From CAYFJO01 sp964343305 (GTDB lineage Bacteria > Planctomycetota > Planctomycetia > Pirellulales > Pirellulaceae), in NCBI GenBank assembly GCA_964343305.1, contig CAYFJO010000005.1:1-64000 (forward strand): a stretch of 64,000 nt of DNA, written 5' to 3'. The notes beneath the pieces are model-generated. The model searched no databases. It saw only the letters and a list, made by a program, of their open reading frames with translations, and was not told the DNA's origin. The translations under genes were made by a program, and so were the position numbers. This document shows positions 26,075 to 34,866 of this stretch, piece after piece (the first letter of the stretch is position 1; every line of letters begins with the position of its first letter).

Positions 26075-27484
26075 TTATGTCAGCAATTCCTTCAACGGGC
26101 CGAACTGCTCCGGTTTCTCTTTGAGGCCAGGGGCGCGGTTGAAGGTGTCACGCGGGGCGCCGACGGCGTATAGCAGCGTGCAGTAGAGGGCGTTGACCAG
26201 CGGATTGGTGGGATCGCCTTTCGCCGGACGACCGTAGGCCGCGCCGCCGTCATCAGGTTTGGGCGCCTGGAGTGGATAGGAGATCGCCTGTCCGGCTTGG
26301 AGACGGCCGCCGAGGTTGCCGATCATCACCACTGGCCAGTTCTCGCCATGCGTGTGCTGGCGGTTGGCGCTGTCGCTCATGAAGACCAACACGGTGTTGT
26401 CGAGCATCGTGCCCTTGCCCTCGGGCGTCGCCTGGAGTTTGGCGAGGAGCTTTGCCGCTTCACCCGCCAGGTGGCGGCGGTACATGCCCAGCACTTCTCG
26501 GCCCGATTTTTTCAGATTAGGATCGATCTCGTTATGGCCGAGTGCGTGCGTGCCGTGGTTCGAGATGCCGCTGTACGAAGTGCCGAGCGAACAGAGTCCC
26601 GACGAGAGGGTGACCACGTTGGTCAGACCCGCCACCAAGGCCGCGCCCGCCATTTCGCATTGCAGGGCCGAGATCTCCGTCATCTTGAAAGCTGGTTCTT
26701 TCGGCAGGTTCGGAGCGTGTTTTCCGAGCGTTCCCTTGTCGTACATTTCGGCCAGCTTCTGTTCGCGATCAAAGAGCGAATCAAGCGCTTCGACGTGATA
26801 GTCGAGCGCCTCTTTCTCTGGACCGGCAATCTGCGACCGCAATCGCTTCACGTCGCCAGCGATGAAGTCGATCATGTTGCGGCGGGCGGCGAAGTCGTTC
26901 GCCTTGGCACCGACGCTGCCAAAGAGCGACTCGTAGACCAGTTCCGGGCGCAGCAGCGAAGCGATCGGCCGAGACGCTCCCCAGGCCGACGACGCGAGTG
27001 CGGTAGGCGAGCCAACCTCACTCTTACTGTTGGCCGCCACTCCCAGCGCAAGCAACGGGAACACACTGGGCATGGTCCGCGCGATCGCCGCGTCGATGGA
27101 TTCACCGACGACGGATCGCCGCTTGTCGGCGCTGGGCAGTCCGGAAAGTGATCGGAAACCGCCGCCATGATCAGCGTTCAGGTGGTGGCCACGGAGTCCT
27201 TGGATAATCGTCATCCGGTCCTGGAACGGCGCGAAGGGTTCGATGTCGAATGGGAGCTTCAGCCCCGCAAGCGGTGTTTGCTTCACCTTGGTGACCGTCT
27301 CCAGCGGCAAGTCGACCGGCTGAGCGCCTTGCTCGTAGAATCCATTGTCGAACAGCAGGAAGATCACCCGCTTCGGCGGCGTGTATGTGCCTGCGGCCTG
27401 CGCTTCGAGTTTTTGAAGCAGCGGAGCGAGCACAAGGCCCGATGTGCCTACGGAAAGACGTTGAAGTAATGTTCGTCGATTCAT
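26075..27484 (-). CDS. DUF1552 family exported protein
   Basis: A 469-residue protein starting with MNRRTLLQRLSVGTSGLVLAP, a Tat-like signal, followed by the DUF1552 body (PPKRVIFLLFDNGFY, then FMSDSANRQHTHGENWP near residue 380). DUF1552 proteins are found next to DUF1592 haem proteins in planctomycetes. Their enzymatic role is not established; distant similarity to alkaline-phosphatase-fold DUF1501 proteins has been suggested. The start at 27484 is chosen because the signal begins there. The DUF1592 partner lies upstream, but a four-helix-bundle gene with inverted repeats now separates the two. Confidence 0.86.
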   Translation of the reverse strand: MNRRTLLQRLSVGTSGLVLAPLLQKLEAQAAGTYTPPKRVIFLLFDNGFYEQGAQPVDLPLETVTKVKQTPLAGLKLPFDIEPFAPFQDRMTIIQGLRGHHLNADHGGGFRSLSGLPSADKRRSVVGESIDAAIARTMPSVFPLLALGVAANSKSEVGSPTALASSAWGASRPIASLLRPELVYESLFGSVGAKANDFAARRNMIDFIAGDVKRLRSQIAGPEKEALDYHVEALDSLFDREQKLAEMYDKGTLGKHAPNLPKEPAFKMTEISALQCEMAGAALVAGLTNVVTLSSGLCSLGTSYSGISNHGTHALGHNEIDPNLKKSGREVLGMYRRHLAGEAAKLLAKLQATPEGKGTMLDNTVLVFMSDSANRQHTHGENWPVVMIGNLGGRLQAGQAISYPLQAPKPDDGGAAYGRPAKGDPTNPLVNALYCTLLYAVGAPRDTFNRAPGLKEKPEQFGPLKELLT

Positions 27485-27504
27485 GATTGAGAAATTCCAA
27501 AAAT

Positions 27505-27535
27505 CAAAAGACAAATTACAAACAAATTACAAATT
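27505..27535. repeat. Left inverted repeat flanking the S23 gene
   Basis: This 31-base AT-rich arm is complementary to 27936-27966 with one mismatch and shares the core AAAAGACAAATTACAAAC. The pair brackets the 27563-27925 gene. Confidence 0.75.
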
Positions 27536-27562
27536 ACAAAATCAAAAACTCAAACACTTCAC

Positions 27563-27925
27563 TCACGACTTATTGATGATGGCGCTGAGGATCTTTAACA
27601 GCTCGGCACTCTCTTGAATTAACTTGTCGCGTTCCACCGGCAAGTCCGATTCTTCACCCGTATCAAGCAGGCGGAGCCAATAGCGTGTTTCCTTTGCTTC
27701 TTTTCGCGCGATCTTCAGTCGCATTTTGAAATCCTTCTTGCTTAACGCTTCGTTCGCCTCGATGTAGTTCGCACCGATTGATCCCGACGATCTTACGACT
27801 TGTTTCACATCTTCAAGATTGCAGATCGTCCTCGGCAGTCGCTTCACAAAAGCGCGCACATCGCGCGCGAACTCATACGTGCGTTCCTCAAGGTCATATT
27901 TTCGACCGTCTCCCGTTTCGGACAT
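27563..27925 (-). CDS. Four-helix-bundle protein (S23/IVP family)
   Basis: A 120-residue all-helical protein of the family also found as the 23S rRNA intervening-sequence protein. Typical phrases are YEFARDVRAFVKRLP, then QVVRSSGSIGANYIEANEA (the conserved S-x-S-I-x-x-N-x-x-E-A-x region) and ARKEAKETRYWLRLL. The function of free-standing members is unknown; a relative (Avd) helps diversity-generating retroelements, but no reverse transcriptase is visible here. The gene sits between DUF1592 and DUF1552 with AT-rich inverted repeats directly outside its start and stop, which suggests an inserted unit. Confidence 0.85.
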   Translation of the reverse strand: MSETGDGRKYDLEERTYEFARDVRAFVKRLPRTICNLEDVKQVVRSSGSIGANYIEANEALSKKDFKMRLKIARKEAKETRYWLRLLDTGEESDLPVERDKLIQESAELLKILSAIINKS

Positions 27926-27935
27926 TGAACATTAG

Positions 27936-27966
27936 AATTTGGAATTTGTTTGTAATTTGTCTTTTG
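27936..27966. repeat. Right inverted repeat flanking the S23 gene
   Basis: This is the partner arm of 27505-27535. It lies just upstream of the S23 start codon, eight bases from the DUF1592 stop codon (27974-27976). The DUF1592 stop codon itself falls in the AT-rich border. Confidence 0.75.
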
Positions 27967-27973
27967 TAATTTG

Positions 27974-30121
27974 TCATTTTACCGCAACGCGGTACAAAAA
28001 CGCATCCGATGTCAGTAGCGACGTGAGCAGCGCCCACATGCTGCCACCGTTTTCCTTGTAGGCCCGGTGGGCGGCGACGAGTACGGGGCTGTCGGCGAGC
28101 GTTTCGTTGCGCCCCAGGAAGAACCGAAACGCGTGTCGCACGAAGACCTGCTCGACCAGCTCCGAGTTGGCGAGCTTTCGGATGAGTTCGAAGGGATCCT
28201 TGACCGGCCCGTTGAGCCGTGGATCAAGACTTCCTTCCACGTTTCCGGACGTGTCGAAGGGGACCTGCTTGTAGATTTGTCGTCTCGGCCGGCCGTCCTT
28301 GTCCAGGTTGGCCTTGGCGGCGGTCGCATCTTGGTCGAGCACCAGTTCCGCGGCGCGGAATCGGCCAAAGTGATCGAACTGCTCGAACGGCAGTCCGAGC
28401 GGGTCCATGTGACGGTGGCAGGTCCAGCAGTATTCCTCACGGACCACCCGCATCCGCTCTCGTAGCGTGTGGTGCGGTTCGTTCGGCAGCATGGCGTTGA
28501 CGGTGATCGGCACGTCGGGAATTCGACCGCCGAGCAACCGTTCGTGGATCCAACGGCCGCGGTGGATGGCGTGGTTGTCGAAATTGCCCGACTGTGCGAC
28601 GAGCCACACCGGATGCGTGAGCATTCCCATCCGGTGCTCCGCAGGCATGTCGTAAGGTCGATCCGGCGACCAATCGCCGCGCGTCTTCAGCGGCACCTCG
28701 TAGATGGCAAGCGTGTGGCGCGCCCGATGTTCGCTGAGGGAAGTTGCGGGTGGATTGCGAGCGAATCGTCTGTTGAAATAGTAGGCCGCTTTGGAATGCT
28801 TACGCGGACTATAGGTAAGTAAGAACGTCTTGTTCGTGGTCAGCAATTCACGTAGCACGTCCTTGTCGCGTGCGAGAACCCACTCGATCAGTCGGTCGGC
28901 GTCGGTGACGAAGTACGTGGGCGTCCAGTCGGCAATTCCGTGGGCCTTTTGTGTGGCCTCGTCCTTGAAAACTTCCGGCGCCGGGTCGTAGCCAAAGTAC
29001 TCGCGGAAGAACCGCACGATCCGCGGCTTGGAGATGGCGTCGTCGCCGAGGATGCGAACCACGTGCTCTCGCACTTCTTCACGCGAACGGAGTTTGCCGG
29101 TCGTGGCCGCCGCGGAGAGCAGTGCGCCGGGTTCGCGATCGGTAAGCGCGAACGAAATCGACCTTGCCAGGTCCTGCGGTGGCGGCATTCCTCGCGTCGC
29201 GCCGCCGCGGGGCTTCTCGATCCGGTAGAGCACCGACGGATGAGAGAGCACGACGACCAGGAACTGCTGCATTCCCTGCTCGCCGCCAGAGGTCTTCACG
29301 CTCTTGACGAGGAATTCTCCGTAGCGCTGGCTCTCGGCGTCGTCCGGCTTGCGGGCGAGAAGGAACTCGAACGCGAACGAGACCGCTTCCGTTACCTGCT
29401 CGGCAGTGGCGGCATCGCCGTTTTTCACGAGCGCGGCTAGCGGGGCGAATTCTCTCTTCTTGGGAAACAACCTGGTCAAGTGCTTGGCAATCCGCATGCT
29501 CGACCGCATGTGTACTTCGATTTCCGGCTCGCCCACACGGTGCGCCGCCGAGTAATCGGGGAACGACCACTGCGTCGGCAGTCTCCATGGGGGCGTGATG
29601 TCCCTGAGTTGGCTACCCTTAGCCAGACGTTCGAAATACGCGTTGTACGCATCATCGGTGATCCGCCAAACACGGCCGGGCGTGGCAGTGTCTCCAAAGG
29701 TTTTGCCCGAGAAGAGCGCCTTGTGATCGACCCAGTTCCCCCGTCCCGACGCACGGGCCTTCGATTCGTCAACGGGCGTCCTCGCCACCTTCGGCGTCCG
29801 CCGGATCCAGTCCATCGCTTGGATCCGCGACTCCAACGGCGGTTGCTCGGCGTCTTCGGGCGGCATCGCGCTGCTCTCGAGTTGCTCGTACACCTTCTTC
29901 CAGGTCGCCAGGTCGGCCGGCGTGCGCGGATCGCCAGGCAGCTTATGGAGTGACAAGTCGGCTTTCGGTTTCTTCTCGCCGTGACAGTCAACGCAGAACT
30001 GTTTGAGCAGCGGCGCCACCTTGTCGCGATACGCAACCAACTGCCGCTCGGCATCCACCTGAGCCCACGCCGATGATGCGGCGATCACGACAATGATTAC
30101 GGGCAAGACGATCGATCGCAT
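27974..30121 (-). CDS. DUF1592 planctomycete cytochrome-c-like protein
   Basis: A 715-residue exported protein with a signal peptide (MRSIVLPVIIVVIAASSAWA). The N-terminal haem-binding motif is CVDCH (residues 43-47), in the context PLLKQFCVDCHGEKKPKADL. Then come the DUF1587/DUF1592 segments and the DUF1588 part with a second CxxCH motif (CWTCHRHMDPLGLPFEQFD). A DUF1585 C-terminus ends in AFLYRVAVK. Such proteins are partners of DUF1552 proteins; the reaction is unknown, but two c-type haem sites point to redox work outside the cytoplasm. Confidence 0.9.
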   Translation of the reverse strand: MRSIVLPVIIVVIAASSAWAQVDAERQLVAYRDKVAPLLKQFCVDCHGEKKPKADLSLHKLPGDPRTPADLATWKKVYEQLESSAMPPEDAEQPPLESRIQAMDWIRRTPKVARTPVDESKARASGRGNWVDHKALFSGKTFGDTATPGRVWRITDDAYNAYFERLAKGSQLRDITPPWRLPTQWSFPDYSAAHRVGEPEIEVHMRSSMRIAKHLTRLFPKKREFAPLAALVKNGDAATAEQVTEAVSFAFEFLLARKPDDAESQRYGEFLVKSVKTSGGEQGMQQFLVVVLSHPSVLYRIEKPRGGATRGMPPPQDLARSISFALTDREPGALLSAAATTGKLRSREEVREHVVRILGDDAISKPRIVRFFREYFGYDPAPEVFKDEATQKAHGIADWTPTYFVTDADRLIEWVLARDKDVLRELLTTNKTFLLTYSPRKHSKAAYYFNRRFARNPPATSLSEHRARHTLAIYEVPLKTRGDWSPDRPYDMPAEHRMGMLTHPVWLVAQSGNFDNHAIHRGRWIHERLLGGRIPDVPITVNAMLPNEPHHTLRERMRVVREEYCWTCHRHMDPLGLPFEQFDHFGRFRAAELVLDQDATAAKANLDKDGRPRRQIYKQVPFDTSGNVEGSLDPRLNGPVKDPFELIRKLANSELVEQVFVRHAFRFFLGRNETLADSPVLVAAHRAYKENGGSMWALLTSLLTSDAFLYRVAVK

Positions 30122-30347
30122 GAGGATAATTCCACCTGGTGTGCTGTTCTGTCCGGTTCCATGGACTCAGTCGGCGGGCTATCAGGGATTGATTTTATCC
30201 AACTCTGATCGAAGGAGCAATTTGGAAACAATAGTCCCCCAGTCGAGGACGCCACGCTGTGTGCGAACAGCAGCATGCGATTGAAATGCGTCCCTCAACG
30301 ATGCCGTCCAGAATTTGCCTTTTGATGAGCATGGCGGTTGATCACAA

Positions 30348-30716
30348 CTAGGGCCCGTGTTCAGGGCGCTCACTAAGGAGAATCTCGTTGTCGTCCGGAT
30401 CCTTGATGCGAACTTCACGCGTGCAAAAAATGTCCTTGCTCGCCGAATTCAAGATCGAGATTTCGATCTCTGCACCCCTGCAAAAGCGGTTTGATGTCAT
30501 CGACCCAGATCACAAACTTAATCCCTTTGGCGGTTTCGTCAAATTCGCTCAGATAGAGTTTTGCCGTGCCAAGCGTGACGCAGATGCACCGTGGCGATCC
30601 AGAGGCCGGTTGATAGATCCACTCCTTCGTGAATCCAAGATCGTCACAGTAAAACGCCGCCGAGACATCCCATCCGCGACTGCAATAACGGCACAACTTT
30701 TTAATGAGTTGATCAA
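30348..30716 (-). pseudogene. Frameshifted VOC (glyoxalase-like) protein gene
   Basis: Three pieces in different frames together make a VOC domain. The start (INSLKSCAVIAVAD from a TTG at 30716) and the middle (DVSAAFYCDDLGFTKEW) are joined by a one-base shift near GGATGGGATG. The middle and the C-terminus (REVRIKDPDDNEILLSE, ending at 30348) are joined by a shift in a run of six A/T at 30425-30430. Removing one base of that run restores GEQGHFCTREVRIKDP. Two shifts suggest a decayed gene, although errors in homopolymers cannot be excluded. Bleomycin-resistance or glyoxalase-type activities are typical of the family. Confidence 0.6.
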
Positions 30717-30924
30717 TCATGCGATGCGACTTCATGGGAAGAATTTTAGTCATTCGCAAGCGTAAACGAATAAAATGACGTTGAATAGGTCAAGGACGCA
30801 GTTGCTTCACCGAACGTCCGGGCGAGCGGTTACTCTTCTCGATACTGCGTAAACCTGATAAGTTTTTGTTTGATGGGTGACCAAACGTGTCACGACGTTT
30901 GGCGATCATCACGGTGAGGGAAGA

Positions 30925-31731
30925 ATGATCACACAACATCCGTTAACTCAACCCCTAAAATGGCACGGCGGTAAGTACTATCTTGCTAAGCGACTAATTC
31001 CGCTAATGCCACTGCACACTCACTACGTCGAACCATTCTTCGGCGGTGGTGCAGTCCTTCTCAACAAAGATCCAGATAATGTGTCAGAAGTAGTGAATGA
31101 TATTCACGAAGAACTAATCAGTTTTTGGCGTGTGCTTCAGCAGCCAGATGATTTTGCGCGTTTCCAACGGATCATCGACGCAGTGCCATTTTCTCAGGTA
31201 GAGTGGGACGAGTCGACAAAACCTACTAACGATAAGATTCAACGTGCTGTCCGTTTCTTCATCAGATGTCGCCAGTCGCGTGCTGGTAAGTTCGACTGTT
31301 TCGCAACTCTTAGTCGCAATCGTTTGCGAAGGAGAATGAACGAGCAGGCATCGGCGTGGATGACCGCCGTTGAAGGGTTGCCAGCAGTTGCAGCGCGGTT
31401 AAGACGAGTTGTCATTTTGAACAATGATGCCGTTGACGTCATCCGTCAACAAGACGGTGAACACACACTATTCTATCTCGACCCGCCGTACGTTCACGAC
31501 ACGCGTTCGACCGATGGCGACTATGAGTTCGAGATGTCGCTAGACCAACACGCCGCGATGGTCGAGACAATTCGTCAGTGTCGAGGTAAAGTGCTTTTGT
31601 CTGGTTATCCGAATGAGCTTTACGATCGAGAATTGCGAGATTGGAATCACAACGAATTTCAAATTGACAACAAAGCAAGTTCGGCAAAGCGAAAGCGAAT
31701 CATGACAGAGCGAGTTTGGATGAACTTTTGA
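30925..31731 (+). CDS. Dam-type (D12 class) adenine-N6 DNA methyltransferase
   Basis: A 268-residue methylase. The D12 class motifs are clear: PLKWHGGKYYLAKRLIPL near the N-terminus (residues 10-27), PFFGGGAVLLN (AdoMet binding, residues 37-47), and the catalytic DPPY in LFYLDPPYVHDTR. The start at 30925 has TGAGGGA just upstream; a GTG at 30877 would add 16 residues. It heads a three-gene plus-strand cassette with spacings of 86 and 16 bases, whose base composition looks less GC-rich than the flanks. That suggests horizontal acquisition, either as a modification component of a restriction-like system or as an orphan phage-type methylase. Confidence 0.9.
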   Translation: MITQHPLTQPLKWHGGKYYLAKRLIPLMPLHTHYVEPFFGGGAVLLNKDPDNVSEVVNDIHEELISFWRVLQQPDDFARFQRIIDAVPFSQVEWDESTKPTNDKIQRAVRFFIRCRQSRAGKFDCFATLSRNRLRRRMNEQASAWMTAVEGLPAVAARLRRVVILNNDAVDVIRQQDGEHTLFYLDPPYVHDTRSTDGDYEFEMSLDQHAAMVETIRQCRGKVLLSGYPNELYDRELRDWNHNEFQIDNKASSAKRKRIMTERVWMNF

Positions 31732-31817
31732 CAGATATGCGAACGCATTCTGCCCCTTGGAGTGGCAAATCGCCGTCCAATAGTGCATCATGTCGATGAC
31801 GTACGAAAGGGGTATCG

Positions 31818-32246
31818 ATGGCGAAGAAGAAAAAGAAGACGCAAAAGCAAAAAGGGCTTTTTCCTGAACTTGAAGAAATTGTAAGTGTCCTACAATCAAA
31901 TCGACGGCAGGACATTTTGATTCTCATCATTCCAAGCGCCGACAAGCGTGATGTCGAACTCAAAGACCAAGAAATGTGGGCTAATTCTGCGATGGAACTG
32001 TTCGCAGACCTTTACGGTGGCGCGACGGCGTTCCAGACGTTTGCTGGAATTTACAAGGCCGACAACGGTAAAGTTCTCCATGACCGACCAATTCTGATAG
32101 AATCGTATGTGGAGAGGGAAACGCTCGAAGACAAAGCCACCCTCAAGCAATTGTTGGAGTTCTGTAAGCGGATGGGCCGAGAAACAAATCAGGCGGCGGT
32201 TGGCTTGATCGTCAACAGCGTGTTTCACGAAATCACCGATTACTAG
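31818..32246 (+). CDS. Unknown protein in the Dam cassette
   Basis: A 142-residue protein with a lysine-rich start (MAKKKKKTQKQKG) and then a compact alpha/beta domain: DILILIIPSADK, ELFADLYGGATAF, PILIESYVE, FCKRMGRETNQAAVGL, and the end VFHEITDY. The body looks like a single well-conserved fold, but I do not recognise it. The start has AAGGGG-type purines about ten bases upstream. It lies between the methylase and the 329-residue gene, only 16 bases before the latter, so the last two are probably co-translated. Confidence 0.6.
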   Translation: MAKKKKKTQKQKGLFPELEEIVSVLQSNRRQDILILIIPSADKRDVELKDQEMWANSAMELFADLYGGATAFQTFAGIYKADNGKVLHDRPILIESYVERETLEDKATLKQLLEFCKRMGRETNQAAVGLIVNSVFHEITDY

Positions 32247-32262
32247 GACCGGGAGATCGTCA

Positions 32263-33252
32263 ATGGACGAGCAGCTTAATCAATACTCGTTGAGCAAGAC
32301 GCTTGCTAGCAAGATGACGCCGGTGAAGGATCGACCGCAATTCGGCCACTTTGGATTACTGGAAACGACAGCCGAGGCGTTAAAGGCAAGTGCAGCAGAT
32401 GAGCAACAAGCCGATCGGTCGCACGGTTTCAATTACCAGCGTGACGCTGTTGTTGTCGAAGCGTTTGAATCTGTGCGAGATGGGGCGTCGCCAGACGCGC
32501 TTCTTTGGGATCGAAAACTATCGCGAAAGTTTGCCAAAGAATGCCGACAAAAGGGAATCGACGCCCCAGAGAAAATACTGAAGCGAAGAGTGCTCAATGT
32601 ACGCAAGAACAGTCCAAGGTATAAACAGCATGGAATTGTTCTTTCGCCAACGACCAAAAACGAACCACACCCGAGTATCGTTCCTCAATTTGCTCATGTA
32701 ATTGAGTTTGCGCTTGTTCGCCTTCGATACCGACATGGTTGCTCGATTGATGACATTCTTCTGGACCCTGAATTGGCCGACGCGTACGAAGAAATGTGCA
32801 TGGAGATTGCACCACAACTTTCCTCCACTGATGTGCGATTGGCTGCGCTGTACATTCGCAAGTCTCGTTTTCTCCCAAAGAAGAACAAGGCTGAAATCGA
32901 AGCATTGGACCTCAATCTCTTCGACAGTGAATGCTCAAAACCGCATGCCCTGGAATCCTTTGATGTTTCAGTCGTACCTTCGGGACCAGGGATTCTAGAG
33001 GTTCGAGAGCGAGATCGATTTCTCTACATTTCCAGGAACGAAGACCTTAACTTGGCCGTCGGTGAATTCTTAATCGGCAAGGCTTTTCAAATCGTCAGCA
33101 GTGGTTTTTGGCATCCTGACAAAAATGTAATAACGATACAGTTTGCATCCGGAAGAAGTGTTGCGGGCACTGGAATCACGACCTGGGAGCGGCGGCTGAT
33201 CTACGATCATGAACCAATATTCAATTGGCCTCTGGGACACACAGCTGCGTGA
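32263..33252 (+). CDS. Unknown protein with duplicated helical domain and degenerate GIY-YIG-like C-terminus
   Basis: A 329-residue protein. Two helical segments (about residues 62-117 and 144-201) look like copies of each other: VVVEAFESVRDGASPDALLW against HVIEFALVRLRYRHGCSIDD, each ending in a phrase such as VLNVRKN or ALYIRKS. Residues 243-324 resemble a GIY-YIG nuclease domain: GILEV, RFLYISRNEDL, FWHPD, then WERRLI (E309) and IFNWPL (N321), matching the family's E..LI....P..N end. The catalytic Tyr of GIY and the Arg after the YIG-like strand appear to be missing. It could be an inactive or altered nuclease that partners the Dam methylase. The domain call is tentative. Confidence 0.5.
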   Translation: MDEQLNQYSLSKTLASKMTPVKDRPQFGHFGLLETTAEALKASAADEQQADRSHGFNYQRDAVVVEAFESVRDGASPDALLWDRKLSRKFAKECRQKGIDAPEKILKRRVLNVRKNSPRYKQHGIVLSPTTKNEPHPSIVPQFAHVIEFALVRLRYRHGCSIDDILLDPELADAYEEMCMEIAPQLSSTDVRLAALYIRKSRFLPKKNKAEIEALDLNLFDSECSKPHALESFDVSVVPSGPGILEVRERDRFLYISRNEDLNLAVGEFLIGKAFQIVSSGFWHPDKNVITIQFASGRSVAGTGITTWERRLIYDHEPIFNWPLGHTAA

Positions 33253-33278
33253 AATTCAATTCGATTGGTGGTTTTGAG

Positions 33279-34730
33279 TCATTCGACTCGGACGACCAAG
33301 CGATCCGTTATCGTGCCGAGCGGTGTCTTCCGTGAAACCGTGACAATGTAGCGACCGGGCTTCTGAAAACGATGTTTCGTGCTTGCGTAGCCTACGCCGT
33401 CCCATGCATGCGTCGAGGTATCGGTATTCGATCGTACCGTTTCCTTGGGACTGCCGTCGCCGTAGTCCCAGACGTCGAGCCCCTCGACGGTATAGCGGGC
33501 TCGAACTTTGAACACGATTGGGTCGCCGGTGCGCACGCCGATACTCGGATGATAGGTTGCATGGATGGTTGGCACACTGTTCCACGTTCCACCTTCCGGA
33601 ATGACTTTGACAATTGCAAAGTCGACATCCGAGTTTCCCTTGACGTCGGTCACCGTCAAGATTTCGTTGTAAAATCCAGGGCGACGGTAGACTCGTTGGA
33701 CGGATTCTCCTGAAGCCGTCGTGCCATCGCTGAACTTCCAGTGATAACTACGTATCGATGTGCTGCTCCATGAATGTGACGCATCTAACGTGACTTTTTC
33801 GCCTACCAGCGCTAGATGTCGTGGACGAGCCACGGCGACAACTTCTGGTGAATGCTGTTGTCGATTGGCTTGCCACAAAAACGCGTAACCGTCTTGCGTA
33901 CCCCATTGGCCAGACGACTGAAGACTCTTGATCTCAAAATGCAAGTGAGTCCAGCCACCGCTGCCACCTTCCTTGCCGACCACGCCGATCGGCTGGCCCG
34001 CTTTGACGATCGCTCCAAGTCGCACGGGCGTGCTAATTGCGCTCAGATGGCTGTAGCGGTAATACCAGCCGCGGTTGTCTTGAAGATAGACGACATCGTA
34101 TCGCGGGCTTACCGCCGTCTTCGGTAAGTTGTCTTCGGAATGACCCGCGACGGAAACGACGCGCCCGTCGGTTGCGGCCAGTACGGGAGTCAAATGCTCG
34201 CTGGCCCCCAGGTCCAGTCCCGCGTGATAGTAAAACTTGCCACCGCTCCGCGAACTGACGGCTTCGTTCGAGAACCAGGTTTGAGATGCAAACCACCGTT
34301 GTCCTACTGGATAGACAAAACTGTTCGGGCGAATCCACGCCGAGTCCTTGGGCCACAGCCGAAATCGTGCGTGCTTGACGACACCCCAATGGTTGATGTG
34401 GCTGTCTTTGTTGTAGTTGACTGTGACCGGACAATCGATCTGCACCCCGCCAACCAAACGAGGCAGACGATAAAGACCGCTAACCAACGTTGCCTTCTCT
34501 CCGTTGACTTTCACATCAACCTCGACCTGCCGGATGGCATGCATCACCCGATCCCGCTCTTCGCGAACTTCCAACAGTTCGATCTTGCAAGTTTCACCAT
34601 TATTAAGAGTCGCTTCTTGCATCTCGCCGATATTCAGATCGACAACCCGCACGAGCGGCTTCTCAAACTTCTCCTCGGCATGGGCGACGCAACAAAACAG
34701 CAACAGCAGCGGTAGGACGAATACCCGCAT
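33279..34730 (-). CDS. M23 metallopeptidase with PKD domains
   Basis: A 483-residue exported protein with a signal peptide (MRVFVLPLLLLFCCVAHA). A LytM/M23 zinc peptidase domain occupies about residues 150-300: YYHAGLDLG supplies the first zinc ligands and THLHFEIKS the HxH motif. Two PKD-like beta domains follow (YHWKFSDGTT and DVWDYGDGSPKE). M23 enzymes cut peptidoglycan cross-bridges; whether this acts on the cell's own wall or on other bacteria is unknown. The start at 34730 is chosen for GGAG six bases upstream. Confidence 0.88.
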   Translation of the reverse strand: MRVFVLPLLLLFCCVAHAEEKFEKPLVRVVDLNIGEMQEATLNNGETCKIELLEVREERDRVMHAIRQVEVDVKVNGEKATLVSGLYRLPRLVGGVQIDCPVTVNYNKDSHINHWGVVKHARFRLWPKDSAWIRPNSFVYPVGQRWFASQTWFSNEAVSSRSGGKFYYHAGLDLGASEHLTPVLAATDGRVVSVAGHSEDNLPKTAVSPRYDVVYLQDNRGWYYRYSHLSAISTPVRLGAIVKAGQPIGVVGKEGGSGGWTHLHFEIKSLQSSGQWGTQDGYAFLWQANRQQHSPEVVAVARPRHLALVGEKVTLDASHSWSSTSIRSYHWKFSDGTTASGESVQRVYRRPGFYNEILTVTDVKGNSDVDFAIVKVIPEGGTWNSVPTIHATYHPSIGVRTGDPIVFKVRARYTVEGLDVWDYGDGSPKETVRSNTDTSTHAWDGVGYASTKHRFQKPGRYIVTVSRKTPLGTITDRLVVRVE

Positions 34731-34790
34731 CTTCATCTCCAATCACGTAGGGCGGCGGAGCCGCATCCCAAATTACAAGCACCAAATCTC

Positions 34791-34866
34791 AAACAAATTC
34801 AAAACTCCAAATTCAAATGATCGAAACGCTCCGCGTCAGGTGTTTGGAGTTTTGGATTTGAATTCT
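34791..34866. repeat. AT-rich palindrome (AATTCAAAACTCCAAATTC type)
   Basis: The left arm (34791-34817) and right arm (34842-34866) are imperfect complements of the CAAATTCCAAA word class, the same class that flanks the S23 gene. Just upstream, at 34746-34767, is a truncated GTAGGGCGGCGGAGCCGCAT unit. No gene is visible in 34731-35035. Confidence 0.55.

Noticed and set aside
26297..27151. 284-codon open frame on the plus strand
   Set aside because: It lies fully antisense to the DUF1552 gene, which has clear family motifs; its product is rich in Arg/Gly/Val without domain features.
30415..30417. TGA in the VOC frame considered as a second selenocysteine codon
   Set aside because: Reading through stays in the wrong frame; the family C-terminus is in another frame, so a frameshift explains it.
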